Assembly (NCBI GenBank): GCA_902536655.1
Contig: CACAYF010000007.1
Location: 19,736-83,735 of the forward strand
Direction of reading: 5' to 3'
DNA length: 64,000 nucleotides
From: an uncultured Alphaproteobacteria bacterium
GTDB lineage: Bacteria; Pseudomonadota; Alphaproteobacteria; Methylaequorales; Methylaequoraceae
Shown here: positions 19,198 to 29,463 of the stretch, piece by piece
Layout: each line of letters opens with the position of its first letter
Position numbering within the stretch: position 1 is the stretch's first letter
Made by a program: the position numbers and the translations under genes
Notes under the pieces: model-generated
The model's input: only the letters and a program-made list of their open reading frames with translations
Databases searched by the model: none
What the model was told of the DNA's origin: nothing

Positions 19198-20073
19198 TTA
19201 AACAGCTTCTGCACCTGAAATTATTTCAATTAACTCTTTTGTAATAAGAGCTTGTCTTGACCTATTATAAAATAGTGTTAAATCGTCAATCATATCATTT
19301 GCGTTTCTTGTTGCATTATCCATAGCAGTCATTCTTGATCCTTGCTCACTTGCTAGGTTTTCAAGAAGAGCAGTGTGTATTTGTATTGCAATATTTTTAG
19401 GAATAATTTCATTTAAAATTTCCTCTTCACTTGGCTCAAAATCATAAGATCTATTTGAGTTGTTTTCACCGTTTGCATCTAATACATTTAAAGGAAGAAG
19501 TTGCATGGACTGAACAGTTTGGGAAATTGCACTTTTAAATTCAGTGTATATTAAATGGCATTCATCCATTGAATTATTAAGAAATAGTTCTAAAATTTTA
19601 TCTCGTATCGATTTGGCTAGATCAAATTTTATTGATGGGTTAGCAATATCATAAAAGAACTCTAAAATAGATTCACCGCAATATCTCTGAAGAGATTGAT
19701 AAGCTTTCTTACCAACAAAAATATAGCTAACTTTGTATCCACTGCGAATTATTTTCTCTGATAGTTTTTTTGAAAATTTTATTATTGAACCATTAAATCC
19801 TCCGCATAATCCTCGATCAGCCGAACAAACTATAAGAAGTATGTTTTTGTTTTTTTTTGTTTTTTTTTCTGAATATTTAAATTCTTTTGATTTATTATTG
19901 TCAACTAAAGAGCTCACAATTTCACTCAATTTTCTAGCATATGGTCTGGTTTTTTCTGCATTATCTTGTGCTCTTTTTAACTTTGCTGCTGCGACCATTT
20001 TCATTGCAGAAGTAATTTTTTTGGTTGACTTAACACTTGATATTCGGTTTCTTAGATCTTTAAGACTTGGCAT
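19198..20073 (-). CDS. atpG: F1 ATP synthase gamma subunit
   Basis: The gamma subunit is the rotating central stalk. The 291-residue protein starts [21 protein letters not shown] with the typical N-terminal helix, continues with MKMVAAAKL and [11 protein letters not shown], and ends with the conserved [15 protein letters not shown] region and [14 protein letters not shown]-terminal helix. It overlaps atpA by 14 bases and precedes atpD by 21 bases. Confidence 0.98.
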   Translation of the reverse strand: MPSLKDLRNRISSVKSTKKITSAMKMVAAAKLKRAQDNAEKTRPYARKLSEIVSSLVDNNKSKEFKYSEKKTKKNKNILLIVCSADRGLCGGFNGSIIKFSKKLSEKIIRSGYKVSYIFVGKKAYQSLQRYCGESILEFFYDIANPSIKFDLAKSIRDKILELFLNNSMDECHLIYTEFKSAISQTVQSMQLLPLNVLDANGENNSNRSYDFEPSEEEILNEIIPKNIAIQIHTALLENLASEQGSRMTAMDNATRNANDMIDDLTLFYNRSRQALITKELIEIISGAEAV

Positions 20074-21610
20074 TATGTTCCTCTAAGAATTTTTTTACTT
20101 CGTTTTCCACGAAATTACCCAACTTCTTGTCAAGTTCGTCGCTAATACTTTGTTCTTTTTTAAGAGATTCTAAAATTTGTTTTCCTTCATTTCTAATCTT
20201 TTCCAGAAGATATTTTTCAAATTTTGTTATATCGTTAATAGAAATTTTATCAAGATGACCTCTTACCCCTGAAAATATCACAACAACTTGTTCTTCTACT
20301 TTTAAAGGAGTATATTGAGGTTGTTTCAGGATTTCCGTCAATCTTCTACCTCTTTCCAAAAGATTCCTTGTAGATTGATCTAGGTCAGAAGCAAATTGTG
20401 AAAAAGCTTCCATCTCTCTAAATTGTGCTAGATCAAGTTTAATTGAACCAGAAACTTGTTTCATTGCTTTTATTTGAGCCGCAGATCCAACACGGCTTAC
20501 AGATAATCCCACGTTGACTGCAGGTCTGATGCCTTTAAAGAAAAGCTCGGTCTCTAGGAAAATTTGACCATCAGTTATTGAAATTACGTTGGTTGGGATA
20601 TAAGCAGAAACGTCGCCTGCTTGTGTTTCAATAACAGGTAAAGAAGTTAAAGATCCTAAACCACTTTTTTCTCCCATTTTAGCTGCTCTTTCAAGTAATC
20701 TTGAATGAATGTAAAAAACATCACCAGGGAAAGCTTCTCTTCCTGGAGGTCTTCTAAGTAAAAGAGACATCTGCCTGTATGCCACTGCTTGTTTAGATAG
20801 ATCATCGTAGAAGATTACAGCATGCATACCATTATCTCTAAAAAACTCCCCCATAGCGCAGCCTGTGTAGGGTGCAAGAAACTGAAGTGGTGCAGGGTCA
20901 GACGCGGTTGCAGCAACAACTATCGAGTATTTCATAGCATCGTTGTCTTCAAGTGTCTTTACTATTTGTGCAACAGTAGACCTTTTCTGTCCTATAGAAA
21001 CATAAATACAATACAATTTTTTTGATTCATCGTCTGAATTGTTAATCTCTTTTTGATTTATTATTGTATCGACAATTACTGATGTTTTTCCGGTTTGACG
21101 GTCGCCTATAATCAATTCTCGTTGACCTCGTCCAATTGGTATTAGGCTATCTATTGCCTTGATTCCAGTTTGCATTGGTTCATGAACTGATTTTCTAGGA
21201 ATAATGCCAGGTGCTTTTAATTCTGCACGCCTATACTTGACGTCTTTAAGAGGACCCTTTCCATCAATAGGATTTCCAAGTCCGTCAACAACTCTTCCTA
21301 ATAAACTTTTTCCTGTTGGTACCTCAACAATGGAATTTGTTCTTTTAACAACATCTCCTTCTTTAATAGATTTATCACTGCCGAAAATAACAACACCAAC
21401 ATTATCATCTTCTAAATTGAGAGCCATACCCTTTACTTTTCCTGGAAATTCAACCATCTCTCCGGCTTGCACATTGTCTAACCCATAAACTCTTGCAATT
21501 CCGTCGCCTACAGTCAAAACAGTGCCAACTTCAGAAATTGTAGGTTCATCGTCAAGATTTTTAATTTCAGATTTTAATATTGCTGAGATTTCAGATGCAT
21601 CAATTGTCAT
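20060..21610 (-). CDS. atpA: F1 ATP synthase alpha subunit
   Basis: AtpA forms the non-catalytic nucleotide-binding subunits of F1. At 516 residues it has the usual length. The P-loop reads GDRQTGKTS, and the [15 protein letters not shown] and [17 protein letters not shown] regions are strongly conserved. The C-terminal helical domain is complete and ends in [10 protein letters not shown]. It lies 15 bases after atpH and overlaps atpG by 14 bases. Confidence 0.98.
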   Translation of the reverse strand: MTIDASEISAILKSEIKNLDDEPTISEVGTVLTVGDGIARVYGLDNVQAGEMVEFPGKVKGMALNLEDDNVGVVIFGSDKSIKEGDVVKRTNSIVEVPTGKSLLGRVVDGLGNPIDGKGPLKDVKYRRAELKAPGIIPRKSVHEPMQTGIKAIDSLIPIGRGQRELIIGDRQTGKTSVIVDTIINQKEINNSDDESKKLYCIYVSIGQKRSTVAQIVKTLEDNDAMKYSIVVAATASDPAPLQFLAPYTGCAMGEFFRDNGMHAVIFYDDLSKQAVAYRQMSLLLRRPPGREAFPGDVFYIHSRLLERAAKMGEKSGLGSLTSLPVIETQAGDVSAYIPTNVISITDGQIFLETELFFKGIRPAVNVGLSVSRVGSAAQIKAMKQVSGSIKLDLAQFREMEAFSQFASDLDQSTRNLLERGRRLTEILKQPQYTPLKVEEQVVVIFSGVRGHLDKISINDITKFEKYLLEKIRNEGKQILESLKKEQSISDELDKKLGNFVENEVKKFLEEHNAKS

Positions 21611-21625
21611 TAATTTTACCTTTCT

Positions 21626-22168
21626 TTAAATTCCAAATTCTGTCAGTTTTGATTTAATTGAGTTATCGATCATAATAGACCGAATCTTAATGATTATTCC
21701 ACCTATAATGTCTTTATCTATTATTTTTGTTAGCTTAACTTTCAACTTTAGAGATTCAGATAGTTTTTTCTTTAATTTTTGCTCTAGATCTTTATTTAAC
21801 GGCTCAGAGGTTGTGACAATTATTTCGGTAAAACCACCTTTAAAATCAATTATCCTCTTAAATTCATTAAAGATTTTTTCTTGAAGATTTATTTTGCCAT
21901 GCTTTGTTAGAACACATATAAAACCCTGAAAAAACTGATTATATGAAAAAGATTTACAAATTTTTTTCAAAACAAGTGATTTTTTTTGGGAGTTAACCAG
22001 AGGGTTTTTTATATAGTTGGATAAATCATTTGAGGTTTTTAATACTTTGTTGAAGTGTTCAAAATTTTGAGTAATTTTTTTTAATTCGTTTTCCTCTTGA
22101 GATGACAAAATAAGTGCATTTGCATATCTTATACAAATTTCATTTATATTTTCCACGTTTTTAGTCAA
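21626..22168 (-). CDS. atpH: ATP synthase delta subunit (OSCP)
   Basis: The delta subunit joins F1 to the peripheral stalk. The 180-residue protein has the N-terminal helical RYANAL segment and the C-terminal sheet ending DKDIIGGIIIKIRSIMIDNSI, a close match to the conserved GG..i.ig...iD.Si end. The best start is TTG at 22168, about 13 residues before RYANAL and preceded by GAGA; a GTG at 22156 is an alternative. It opens the atpHAGDC series 65 bases after the priA stop. Confidence 0.93.
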   Translation of the reverse strand: MTKNVENINEICIRYANALILSSQEENELKKITQNFEHFNKVLKTSNDLSNYIKNPLVNSQKKSLVLKKICKSFSYNQFFQGFICVLTKHGKINLQEKIFNEFKRIIDFKGGFTEIIVTTSEPLNKDLEQKLKKKLSESLKLKVKLTKIIDKDIIGGIIIKIRSIMIDNSIKSKLTEFGI

Positions 22169-22233
22169 GTCTATCTCTTAAATTAAAATTTGTTCTTAGC
22201 ATAAGTAAAGTTTCTGATCAATATTTGAAATTA

Positions 22234-24213
22234 TTATACAAAGTTTATTGGATCAACATCAATATATAATTTTAGATTACTTGGACATTTAATATTTATA
22301 AAAAAGTTTTTAACTCTTTTTTGTAAAATTAAATTTTTATTCATTTTTATTAATATTTTATATCTGAAGAAAGAGTTTTTTTTATAAAGAATTGCTGGCG
22401 CAGGACCAAATATTTCTAAATTTTTAAACTGTTCATTAACTTGATCATAAATTTTACTTGAAAAATTAATAACAAGTTTTTCGTTTTTTGAAGAAAAAAT
22501 TAATGATGTATAATTGGAATAGGGAGGTTGATTATTCTCTTTTCTTGAAATAAGCTCCCAATCTACGAAGTAGCTATTATTTTTTTCTGTACATAGTTTC
22601 ATTACAGGATGATTGGGTTGTAAAGTTTGTATAAACACCTCACCCTGAAGATTTTTTCTTCCAGCTCTTCCTCCAACTTGAACAATTTGTTGAAAAGTTT
22701 TTTCATATGACCTAAAGTCGAAACCATTCATCAAATTATCTATATTAATGATTCCAACTGTTTTCAAGGATGGAAAGTTATGACCTTTTGATATTAGTTG
22801 AGTCCCTATTATTATATTTACCTTGTTTGAAACAATATCTGATACTATTTTTTGAAATTTGGACGAACTGTTTATGATGTCGCTTGATAAGATACATTTC
22901 TTTGCAAGTGGAAATTTGTATGCTATCTCTTCTGCGATTTTTTCAATACCCAGTCCTGGAAAAATATAAGTGTTTTCATGATCACAAGATTGACAAGAAT
23001 TTTTAAATACTTCTCTATAATTACAGTGATGGCAAAGTAGATAACCTTTATTTTTGGAATGATTATGAAGCGCTAGAGAAGTATTACATTTTTCACAAAC
23101 TTTTGAAAAACCACATTTTTTGCATATTATAAATGAAGAATATCCCCTTTTATTAATAAAAATTAAAGTCTGATGATTACTATCAATGTTCCTTTTTATT
23201 GAATTTGTAAGTTCATTAGAAATAATACAATTTTCTTTTTTCATATCAATTATTTTAAAATTTGGAAGTTGAACATTGTTTACTCTTTTATGTAGTTTAA
23301 AATGTTTATATTTTTTTAACATTGTATTATGCGATGATTCCAATGAAGGAGTTGCTGAACTCAATATTACCAAACAACTTGCATTCTTCGCTCGTACAAT
23401 TGAAAAATCTCTGGCATTAATGATTAGCTTTTCTTCTTGCTTATATGAACTGTCATGTTCTTCGTCAATAACTATTAAACCTAGTTTGCTGAAAGGTAAA
23501 AAGAGAGCAGACCTAGTACCTATAATTAACTTTTCCTGATTTAGGTTTATTTTTTTCCAAATTTCCTCTCTTTCCTTTTTTTTAATAGACGAATGATAGA
23601 CGGTAGGTTCAATATCAAAATCATTTTTGATGTCTTTCACCCACTGTGTTGTAAGAATTATCTCAGGGACCAAAATTAGACACTGATATCCTTTGTTAAT
23701 TACTTCTCTAACTTTGTGCAAATAAACTCTTGTTTTACCAGAACCCGTTACACCTTCTAAAAGAATTACATTGAAATTTTTAAAAGATATTGCATCTAAT
23801 TTGCCAACTACTTTATCTTGATCTGAATTAAGTTTTAATTTTTTTTCTTTAATTTTTTTGATGATCTCATTCTTACCTAAAAGCGTTTTGGATTCTTTAG
23901 TTGGAAAGTTTGATAAGAACATTTTTAAAATCATTGAGGGTTTGTTGCAGCTATATTGTGAAATGAAATTAATACTTTCCATAATTTCACCATTAAAGAA
24001 AAAAGGATTAAGCACTTTATTTATTTGTTTAAGTGGTTTTCTAAAGGTAGTTGATTTTTTAGAATGGACTACGACACCAACAATCATTTTTTTTTTAAAC
24101 TCAACCTCAACAAGAGAACCCTTAGAGAGATCCTTATGTTCATTATTAAACTTTGCTCCTTCATAATAAAAAGTTTTATTTATTGGAATGGGTAATAAAA
24201 TTTCATAAATCAT
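22234..24213 (-). CDS. priA: primosomal helicase PriA (replication restart)
   Basis: PriA recognises stalled forks and reloads the replisome. The 659-residue protein has the N-terminal DNA-binding region (MIYEILLPIPINKTFYY), a superfamily 2 helicase core with P-loop GVTGSGKT, DEEH (VIDEEHDSSYKQ) and SATPS, and a zinc-binding insertion with paired cysteines (CKKCGFSKVCEKC, CHHCN, CQSC). GGRAGR marks the late helicase motif. Its position directly upstream of atpH on the same strand is common in Alphaproteobacteria. It is divergent from the DUF484 gene across 41 AT-rich bases. Confidence 0.96.
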   Translation of the reverse strand: MIYEILLPIPINKTFYYEGAKFNNEHKDLSKGSLVEVEFKKKMIVGVVVHSKKSTTFRKPLKQINKVLNPFFFNGEIMESINFISQYSCNKPSMILKMFLSNFPTKESKTLLGKNEIIKKIKEKKLKLNSDQDKVVGKLDAISFKNFNVILLEGVTGSGKTRVYLHKVREVINKGYQCLILVPEIILTTQWVKDIKNDFDIEPTVYHSSIKKKEREEIWKKINLNQEKLIIGTRSALFLPFSKLGLIVIDEEHDSSYKQEEKLIINARDFSIVRAKNASCLVILSSATPSLESSHNTMLKKYKHFKLHKRVNNVQLPNFKIIDMKKENCIISNELTNSIKRNIDSNHQTLIFINKRGYSSFIICKKCGFSKVCEKCNTSLALHNHSKNKGYLLCHHCNYREVFKNSCQSCDHENTYIFPGLGIEKIAEEIAYKFPLAKKCILSSDIINSSSKFQKIVSDIVSNKVNIIIGTQLISKGHNFPSLKTVGIINIDNLMNGFDFRSYEKTFQQIVQVGGRAGRKNLQGEVFIQTLQPNHPVMKLCTEKNNSYFVDWELISRKENNQPPYSNYTSLIFSSKNEKLVINFSSKIYDQVNEQFKNLEIFGPAPAILYKKNSFFRYKILIKMNKNLILQKRVKNFFINIKCPSNLKLYIDVDPINFV

Positions 24214-24254
24214 ATAAAAATTATAACAAAATTTTTATCAATATATTGTTTAAT

Positions 24255-24941
24255 ATGTTGAATGAAATATTATTGTCTTTAATGATTAAAAAAAAAATAA
24301 AAAATGAACAAGTTGTTGATTTTCTCGAAAAAAACCCTGATTTTTTTATCAACAATCCAAACACATTAAAAAAAGTAAACTTTCCAATAAAAAAAAATGA
24401 AGAATTCGATGAAAAATCAAAAGTTGTTCCTTTCAAAGATTGGATAATAGAAAGTTTAAAAAATGTTCAAAAAAATATAATTGATAACGCTCGCCATAAC
24501 TTTTTAACCCAACAAAAGATACATGAGTCTGTTATTGATATTCTCAGAATTGATAATGTCAAAGATTTACTTATCTTTATTAAAGATGTGTTACCAAGTA
24601 AATTTAATATAGAAGTAATTAATATCGTAACGAGCAATAAAACTATTTCAATAAAATATAATCTTATTTTTAAAAACGAAATTATAATAAATAAAGTCTA
24701 CGGAAAAAAAAATCAACTCATAATGGATGCTGTTGATAATCAATTAAAAATATTTGAAGGTTCTAATCAAGAAATTTACTCTAATGCCATTTATTCTCTG
24801 GGTCAGGAATTTTTTTCGATTCCTTCTCTTTTAGTTTTTGGAAGTAAAGATAAACATTTTTTGAATAATAAAGCTTATGATTTCATTTTATTTTTTTCAA
24901 ATGTTGTCCAAGAAAAGCTGAAGCAATTTTCTAATGAATAA
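24255..24941 (+). CDS. DUF484 family protein
   Basis: DUF484 proteins are GAF-like cytosolic proteins of unknown function, often encoded directly before xerC. The conserved N-terminal helix VVDFLEKNPDFFINNP is clear, followed by a coiled stretch and a weakly conserved GAF-type domain. I place the start at the ATG at 24255 (MLNEILLSLM); ATG at 24282 is also possible. An upstream TTG at 24153 would lie inside priA on the other strand and is unlikely. The last 8 bases overlap xerC, in keeping with the E. coli dapF-DUF484-xerC order. Confidence 0.8.
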   Translation: MLNEILLSLMIKKKIKNEQVVDFLEKNPDFFINNPNTLKKVNFPIKKNEEFDEKSKVVPFKDWIIESLKNVQKNIIDNARHNFLTQQKIHESVIDILRIDNVKDLLIFIKDVLPSKFNIEVINIVTSNKTISIKYNLIFKNEIIINKVYGKKNQLIMDAVDNQLKIFEGSNQEIYSNAIYSLGQEFFSIPSLLVFGSKDKHFLNNKAYDFILFFSNVVQEKLKQFSNE

Positions 24942-25848
24942 ACAAATATTATTGATTTTTAATAATTGGAAATCATGGATAGAAAATGAGAAAAGACTTG
25001 CTTTCAAAACCTCCCAGTCTTATTGCATTGATTTAAAATCTTTTTTACACTTCCTTAGTGATCACAATAATTCAAATGTTGACCTAACAACAATCATTAA
25101 TGCGGATGAAGATGACCTGTCTAGTTGGTTCTATGAAAGGTTGAAAAAAGGATTAAGCCATAGATCTAACGCGAGAGCGTTATCCTCATTAAAAAGTTTT
25201 TTCACTTTTTTAATAACAAAAAAATTAATCCCAAGTTCAAAAATTTTAAAAATTAAAGGACCAAAATTTTTAGAGTCTTTGCCAAGGCCTTTGACTGAGA
25301 GTCAAACATTGAAACTTTTGGATGATATAAAAACTGAGAAAGAAAGGTGGATTATGATGAGAAATCTTTCAGTATTAATACTCATGTGGGGATATGGCAT
25401 GAGAATAAGTGAAGTACTTAACCTTAAATTAAAAGATTTCTATATGGAGGACTTGAGAATAATTGGAAAAGGCGGCAAAATTAGATTAATCCCCATAGTA
25501 AACGAGATTAATATTTTTATTAAAAAAATGATAAAGGAATGTCCCTATGAGGTGAAATCAGATGACTTTATTTTTTTAGGGAAAAAAGGAGGAAAATTAA
25601 AACCAGAAATAATTCAGAGACTAATTAGAAAAATTCGAAACAGGTTGATATTACCTGAGAATACTACCCCTCATTCTTTGCGACATACTTTTGCTACAGA
25701 ACTTCTACAAAATTTTGTGGATTTGCGGTCAATTCAAGAGCTTCTTGGCCATTCTTCATTATCTACCACTCAAAAGTATACTTCTGTAAATAAGGATCAC
25801 TTGAGAGAAATACTTGAAAAAAATCATCCAAGTACTGACGATTTATGA
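24934..25848 (+). CDS. xerC: site-specific tyrosine recombinase XerC
   Basis: XerC resolves chromosome dimers at dif with XerD and FtsK. The 304-residue protein has the SAM-like N-terminal DNA-binding domain (about 1-105) and a catalytic domain with Arg157 (GMRISE), the lysine in the GKGGKIR hairpin (179-184), His247-x-x-Arg250 (PHSLRHT), His273 (LLGHSS) and nucleophile Tyr282 (KYTSV). All catalytic residues are present. It overlaps DUF484 by 8 bases and the convergent ACT-domain gene by 6 bases. XerC rather than XerD is called from the DUF484 neighbour. Confidence 0.92.
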   Translation: MNKQILLIFNNWKSWIENEKRLAFKTSQSYCIDLKSFLHFLSDHNNSNVDLTTIINADEDDLSSWFYERLKKGLSHRSNARALSSLKSFFTFLITKKLIPSSKILKIKGPKFLESLPRPLTESQTLKLLDDIKTEKERWIMMRNLSVLILMWGYGMRISEVLNLKLKDFYMEDLRIIGKGGKIRLIPIVNEINIFIKKMIKECPYEVKSDDFIFLGKKGGKLKPEIIQRLIRKIRNRLILPENTTPHSLRHTFATELLQNFVDLRSIQELLGHSSLSTTQKYTSVNKDHLREILEKNHPSTDDL

Positions 25849-26367
25849 CGTTTCGTATCTAAATGTAAGTTTCATTTCACCAGCAACTTTTACAATTTGT
25901 GATAAACAATGAGGAGCATTCTCATCTCTAATAGAGATAGCAAATCTGCATATATATTGAGTTTTTTCACTAAATGTTATTTTTTCGGTGTTCATTCTAA
26001 TAATCAAAGCATTATTATCATTTAGCGTTTTTATTACTCTATTAAGAAGTCCTTTTTGATCTTCACCTGACAACACCACACGATGAGTGATTTTTGTTGT
26101 CGGACCACCATCAGAGAAAACCTCCAGAGGCTTTACTTGAAAATCACCATTTCCCGCAGATTCAAGCTTTTCCAGCTCAGATTTAATTGTATTGATTTCT
26201 ATTTTTTCTGATTTGTGATAAACCATTGTAAGTTCGCAGACCCTTCCAAGTGTAGCGAATGTTACTCCAGAAAACTCTCCACCTTTATCTGTAAGGTAAG
26301 AAGTTATTTCTGAAATAAGGTTTGGTTTATTTTCACCAAGAAAAGAAATTATAGCACTTGAACTCAT
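25843..26367 (-). CDS. ACT-domain protein, GcvR-like regulator
   Basis: The 174-residue protein consists of two ACT domains, at about 4-80 (SSAIISFLGENKPNLISEIT) and 92-172 (HRVVLSGEDQKGLLNRVIK). This matches the glycine cleavage repressor GcvR family, whose E. coli member restrains GcvA in response to glycine. No gcv genes or gcvA lie in the window, so the effector and target are unknown. It follows sucD by 2 bases and may be transcribed with mdh-sucCD. A role in sensing an amino acid is inferred from the ACT fold only. Confidence 0.75.
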   Translation of the reverse strand: MSSSAIISFLGENKPNLISEITSYLTDKGGEFSGVTFATLGRVCELTMVYHKSEKIEINTIKSELEKLESAGNGDFQVKPLEVFSDGGPTTKITHRVVLSGEDQKGLLNRVIKTLNDNNALIIRMNTEKITFSEKTQYICRFAISIRDENAPHCLSQIVKVAGEMKLTFRYETS

Positions 26368-26369
26368 TT

Positions 26370-27245
26370 TTAAATTTTCATAGCCTTTCTCATGGCATCT
26401 CCGATAGTAGTAATGGTATCAGCGACGGTAACGCCTGCAGATTTTAAAGCTTCTTTTTTTGCATCTGCGGTTTCTGCTCCACTATTAACAATTGCCCCAG
26501 CATGACCCAACTTTCTTCCTTTTGGAGCAGCCGCACCAGCAACAAATGCTGCAACTGGTTTTTTTATTTTTCCACTCCAAGATTTTATAAATTCTGCCCC
26601 ATCGATTTCAGCTGTTCCGCCTATTTCTCCTATTAAAACAATTCCGTCTGTTTCGTCGTCATCTAAAAACAACTCTAAGGCATCAACAAAATTTGTACCA
26701 TTAACGGGGTCTCCACCTATACCAATTATTGTTGATTGTCCTAATTCTGCTGTTTGAACAGCTGATTCATATGACAATGTTCCAGATCTAGAAACTACCC
26801 CAATTCTTCCAGGTTTACAAATATGTCCTGGTATTATTCCAATTTTTCCAACTCCTGGAGTTAAAACACCTGGGCAATTTGGTCCAACAAGCCTTGTTTG
26901 ACAACCTTTCATTTCTCTCTTTACTCTTTGCATATCGCTTGTGGGGATTCCATCTGTGATACAAACAACCAAATCAAGTTCTGCTTCAACTGCTTCAAGT
27001 ATAGCATCAGCTGCAAAAGGAGGAGGAACAAAAACACCACTTGCATTACATCCAGTTTTTTTTTTGGCTTCTGCGACGGTATTGAACACAGGAACATTAA
27101 GGTGTTTGGTACCACCTTTTTCAGGTGTAACGCCACCAACAATGTTGGTGTTATAATCAATTGCTCTTTCTGAGTGAAATGTTCCCTGAGCTCCTGTAAA
27201 TCCTTGACAGATAACTTTAGATTCTTTTGTGAGTAAAACAGCCAT
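26370..27245 (-). CDS. sucD: succinyl-CoA synthetase alpha subunit
   Basis: SucD with SucC converts succinyl-CoA to succinate with ATP or GTP formation in the TCA cycle. The 291-residue protein has the CoA-binding Rossmann domain ([27 protein letters not shown]) and the phosphohistidine His248 in KLGHAGAI. Length and motifs are standard. The ATG overlaps the sucC TAA as TAATG. Confidence 0.98.
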   Translation of the reverse strand: MAVLLTKESKVICQGFTGAQGTFHSERAIDYNTNIVGGVTPEKGGTKHLNVPVFNTVAEAKKKTGCNASGVFVPPPFAADAILEAVEAELDLVVCITDGIPTSDMQRVKREMKGCQTRLVGPNCPGVLTPGVGKIGIIPGHICKPGRIGVVSRSGTLSYESAVQTAELGQSTIIGIGGDPVNGTNFVDALELFLDDDETDGIVLIGEIGGTAEIDGAEFIKSWSGKIKKPVAAFVAGAAAPKGRKLGHAGAIVNSGAETADAKKEALKSAGVTVADTITTIGDAMRKAMKI

Positions 27246-28414
27246 TATTGATTTTCCTCGACCATTTTTACAACATCTTGTGCAGCTTGTTCCATAGTAT
27301 CAACAGGTTTAATTGGAAATCCAGAATTTATTAGTATTTCTTTACCAATATCGACGTTTGTTCCCTCAAGCCTTACAACAAGCGGTTTATTAAGTCCAAC
27401 TTCTTTTGAAGCATTTACGAGCCCAGTTGCTATGTCGTTACATCTCATCATTCCACCAAAAATATTGATTAAAATACCCTGAACATCTGGGTCTTTATAA
27501 ATAAGTTTAAAGGCAGCTGCAACTCTTTCAGGTGTCGCAGCACCTGCAACATCCATAAAGTTTGCAGCTTCTCCTCCATAATATTTAATAATATCCATCG
27601 TAGCCATTGACAACCCCGCGCCATTAACCATTAATCCTATATTTCCATCCAATTTTACATAATTTAAATCATGACGTGCTGCTTCTAACTCTAACGGGTC
27701 ATACTCATTTTCATCTTTCATTTCTGCTACAATTCTTTGTCTGTAAAGTGCGTTATCATCAAAAGAAGCTTTGCAATCTAGAATTACTACATCTTCATTT
27801 TTTGTAATAGCAAACGGATTTATTTCAATCATAGCAGCATCTAGTGATACGAATGCTTTATAAACTGAGAGTATATTTTTTTGAGCTTTTTTAGCAACTG
27901 CTCCTTTAAGACCGAGGTTATAAACTATCGTTCTTGCATGATGGGTCAGTAAATCAGAACCTGGAGCAATTTTCATATTATGAATTTCATTAGGAGTTTT
28001 TTCTGATACTTCTTCAATATTTACTCCGCCTTTTCTGGAATAAATAATAGTGTTTCCTCCTGTTTCTCTATCAATAGTAATACATAGATAAAGTTCTTTT
28101 TGGACGTCATACCCTTTTTCTAAATAAACTCTTCTTACTGTTTTTCCTGATTCTGAGGTTTGGGGTGTGATAATTTTCATCCCAATCATTTTGTCAACTG
28201 TTTTTACAACTTGTTCGTCTCCAGAACATACTTTAATGCCCCCAGCCTTTCCTCTACCTCCAGCATGAACCTGGGCTTTTACAACAATTTTATCCTCGTT
28301 GAGCCAAGATACTATATTCTCTGCTTCGTGCGTTTGATACACTACTTCGCCTGGAGGTACGTTTACACCAAATTTAGAAAGAAGTTGTTTTGCTTGATAT
28401 TCGTGAATGTCCAT
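27245..28414 (-). CDS. sucC: succinyl-CoA synthetase beta subunit
   Basis: SucC provides the ATP-grasp nucleotide domain of succinyl-CoA synthetase. The 389-residue protein starts [17 protein letters not shown], shows [16 protein letters not shown] and EINPF in the ATP-grasp part, and [10 protein letters not shown] with [10 protein letters not shown] in the C-terminal CoA-ligase part. It is full length and translationally coupled to sucD by a 1-base overlap. An 80-base gap to mdh holds small dyads but no clear promoter. Confidence 0.98.
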   Translation of the reverse strand: MDIHEYQAKQLLSKFGVNVPPGEVVYQTHEAENIVSWLNEDKIVVKAQVHAGGRGKAGGIKVCSGDEQVVKTVDKMIGMKIITPQTSESGKTVRRVYLEKGYDVQKELYLCITIDRETGGNTIIYSRKGGVNIEEVSEKTPNEIHNMKIAPGSDLLTHHARTIVYNLGLKGAVAKKAQKNILSVYKAFVSLDAAMIEINPFAITKNEDVVILDCKASFDDNALYRQRIVAEMKDENEYDPLELEAARHDLNYVKLDGNIGLMVNGAGLSMATMDIIKYYGGEAANFMDVAGAATPERVAAAFKLIYKDPDVQGILINIFGGMMRCNDIATGLVNASKEVGLNKPLVVRLEGTNVDIGKEILINSGFPIKPVDTMEQAAQDVVKMVEENQ

Positions 28415-28494
28415 TCTTTAATTTCCAAAAAAGTTAAAAATTCAAAGCATATGAATTCATTACTTAAGCGGCGAGCATATATGAAATTAGTGGA
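28415..28494. other. intergenic gap between mdh and sucC
   Basis: Eighty AT-rich bases without an ORF. They hold the 10-base palindrome ATGAATTCAT (28451-28460) and two similar AGCATAT words (from about 28447 and 28479), one on each side of a short GC-richer GCGGCGAG. I see no terminator or tRNA-like fold. Confidence 0.4.
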
Positions 28495-29442
28495 TTACAC
28501 CAGTAATTTTTTACATTTTCTAACTAATTGCTCAACTGCCTCAACTGATTTTTGAAATTCTTTTTTGGATTGATTTGATAAATCTAGTTCAATGATTTTT
28601 TCAATACCTTTTTTACCTATTATAACTGGCACACCAACAAATAGTCCTTTAACTCCATATTCCCCATTTAAAAAAGCAGAACAAGGTAATATTTTTTTTT
28701 GATCGTAAAGATAAGATTCAAGCATTTCAACTGCACTACATGCAGGAGAATAGAAAGCTGAACTATTTTTCATTAATGACACAACCTCCCCCCCTCCATT
28801 TCGTGTTCTATCAACAATTTGTTCTAATTTTTCTTTTTTAATATTACTTTTCTCAATAAATTTTTTAATTGGAATACCTCCAACAGAAGTAAAATCTAAA
28901 AGAGGTACCATCGTGTCTCCGTGTCCTCCAAGAACCATTGTTTGAATGCTTTCCACAGAAATATTTAACTCTTGTGATAAGAAAAACCTAAATCTGGCTG
29001 AGTCTAAAATTCCGGCCATCCCTGTGATCATGTTTGGTTGTATTCCTGAGATCTTCCTTAAACTCCATACCATCGCATCTAAAGGATTTGTTACACAAAT
29101 AACAAATGACGATGGAGAAAATTTCTTTATAGCTTTTCCTATTTCATTCATGATAGAAAAATTTGTTTCTATTAAATCATCTCGGCTCATACCTGGTTTT
29201 CTTGCAATCCCAGCTGTTATAATGATTACTGCACTATCGTTAATTGCTGAAATGTCAGTTGTTCCCTCGATTTTTATGTTTAGATTCTCAATTGGAAGGC
29301 TCTGGGAGAGGTCAAGACACTTTCCTTTTGCAAGTCCCTCCACCACATCAACCATTGTTATAGGACCAATTTGTTTGCGACTTAAGTTGTAGGCTAATAC
29401 TGTCCCAATATTTCCGGCGCCTATCAGACTGATTTTGTTCAA
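28495..29442 (-). CDS. mdh: malate dehydrogenase (LDH-like type)
   Basis: Mdh interconverts malate and oxaloacetate with NAD. The 315-residue protein has GAGNIG at the N-terminus and an aspartate (Asp32) after the second strand, indicating NAD preference. TNPLDAM and the catalytic histidine in VLGGHGDTMVP are present. The substrate loop arginines (RKPGMSRDDL) fit malate rather than lactate. It belongs to the LDH-like MDH group usual in Alphaproteobacteria and stands before sucCD, the conserved mdh-sucCD order. Confidence 0.96.
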   Translation of the reverse strand: MNKISLIGAGNIGTVLAYNLSRKQIGPITMVDVVEGLAKGKCLDLSQSLPIENLNIKIEGTTDISAINDSAVIIITAGIARKPGMSRDDLIETNFSIMNEIGKAIKKFSPSSFVICVTNPLDAMVWSLRKISGIQPNMITGMAGILDSARFRFFLSQELNISVESIQTMVLGGHGDTMVPLLDFTSVGGIPIKKFIEKSNIKKEKLEQIVDRTRNGGGEVVSLMKNSSAFYSPACSAVEMLESYLYDQKKILPCSAFLNGEYGVKGLFVGVPVIIGKKGIEKIIELDLSNQSKKEFQKSVEAVEQLVRKCKKLLV

Positions 29443-29463
29443 AATTCCACCTTAAGTAAGATT

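Noticed and set aside
24934..25848. xerC as a sign of an integrated mobile element
   Set aside because: The DUF484-xerC context, normal composition and absence of other element genes indicate the housekeeping dimer-resolution recombinase.
26898..27173. Several overlapping short open frames opposite and within sucD
   Set aside because: They are antisense or shifted readings of the well-conserved SucD sequence.
28415..28494. tRNA gene between mdh and sucC
   Set aside because: There is no acceptor stem, T-loop sequence or cloverleaf; the gap is AT-rich with only short dyads. No other gap is large enough and tRNA-like.
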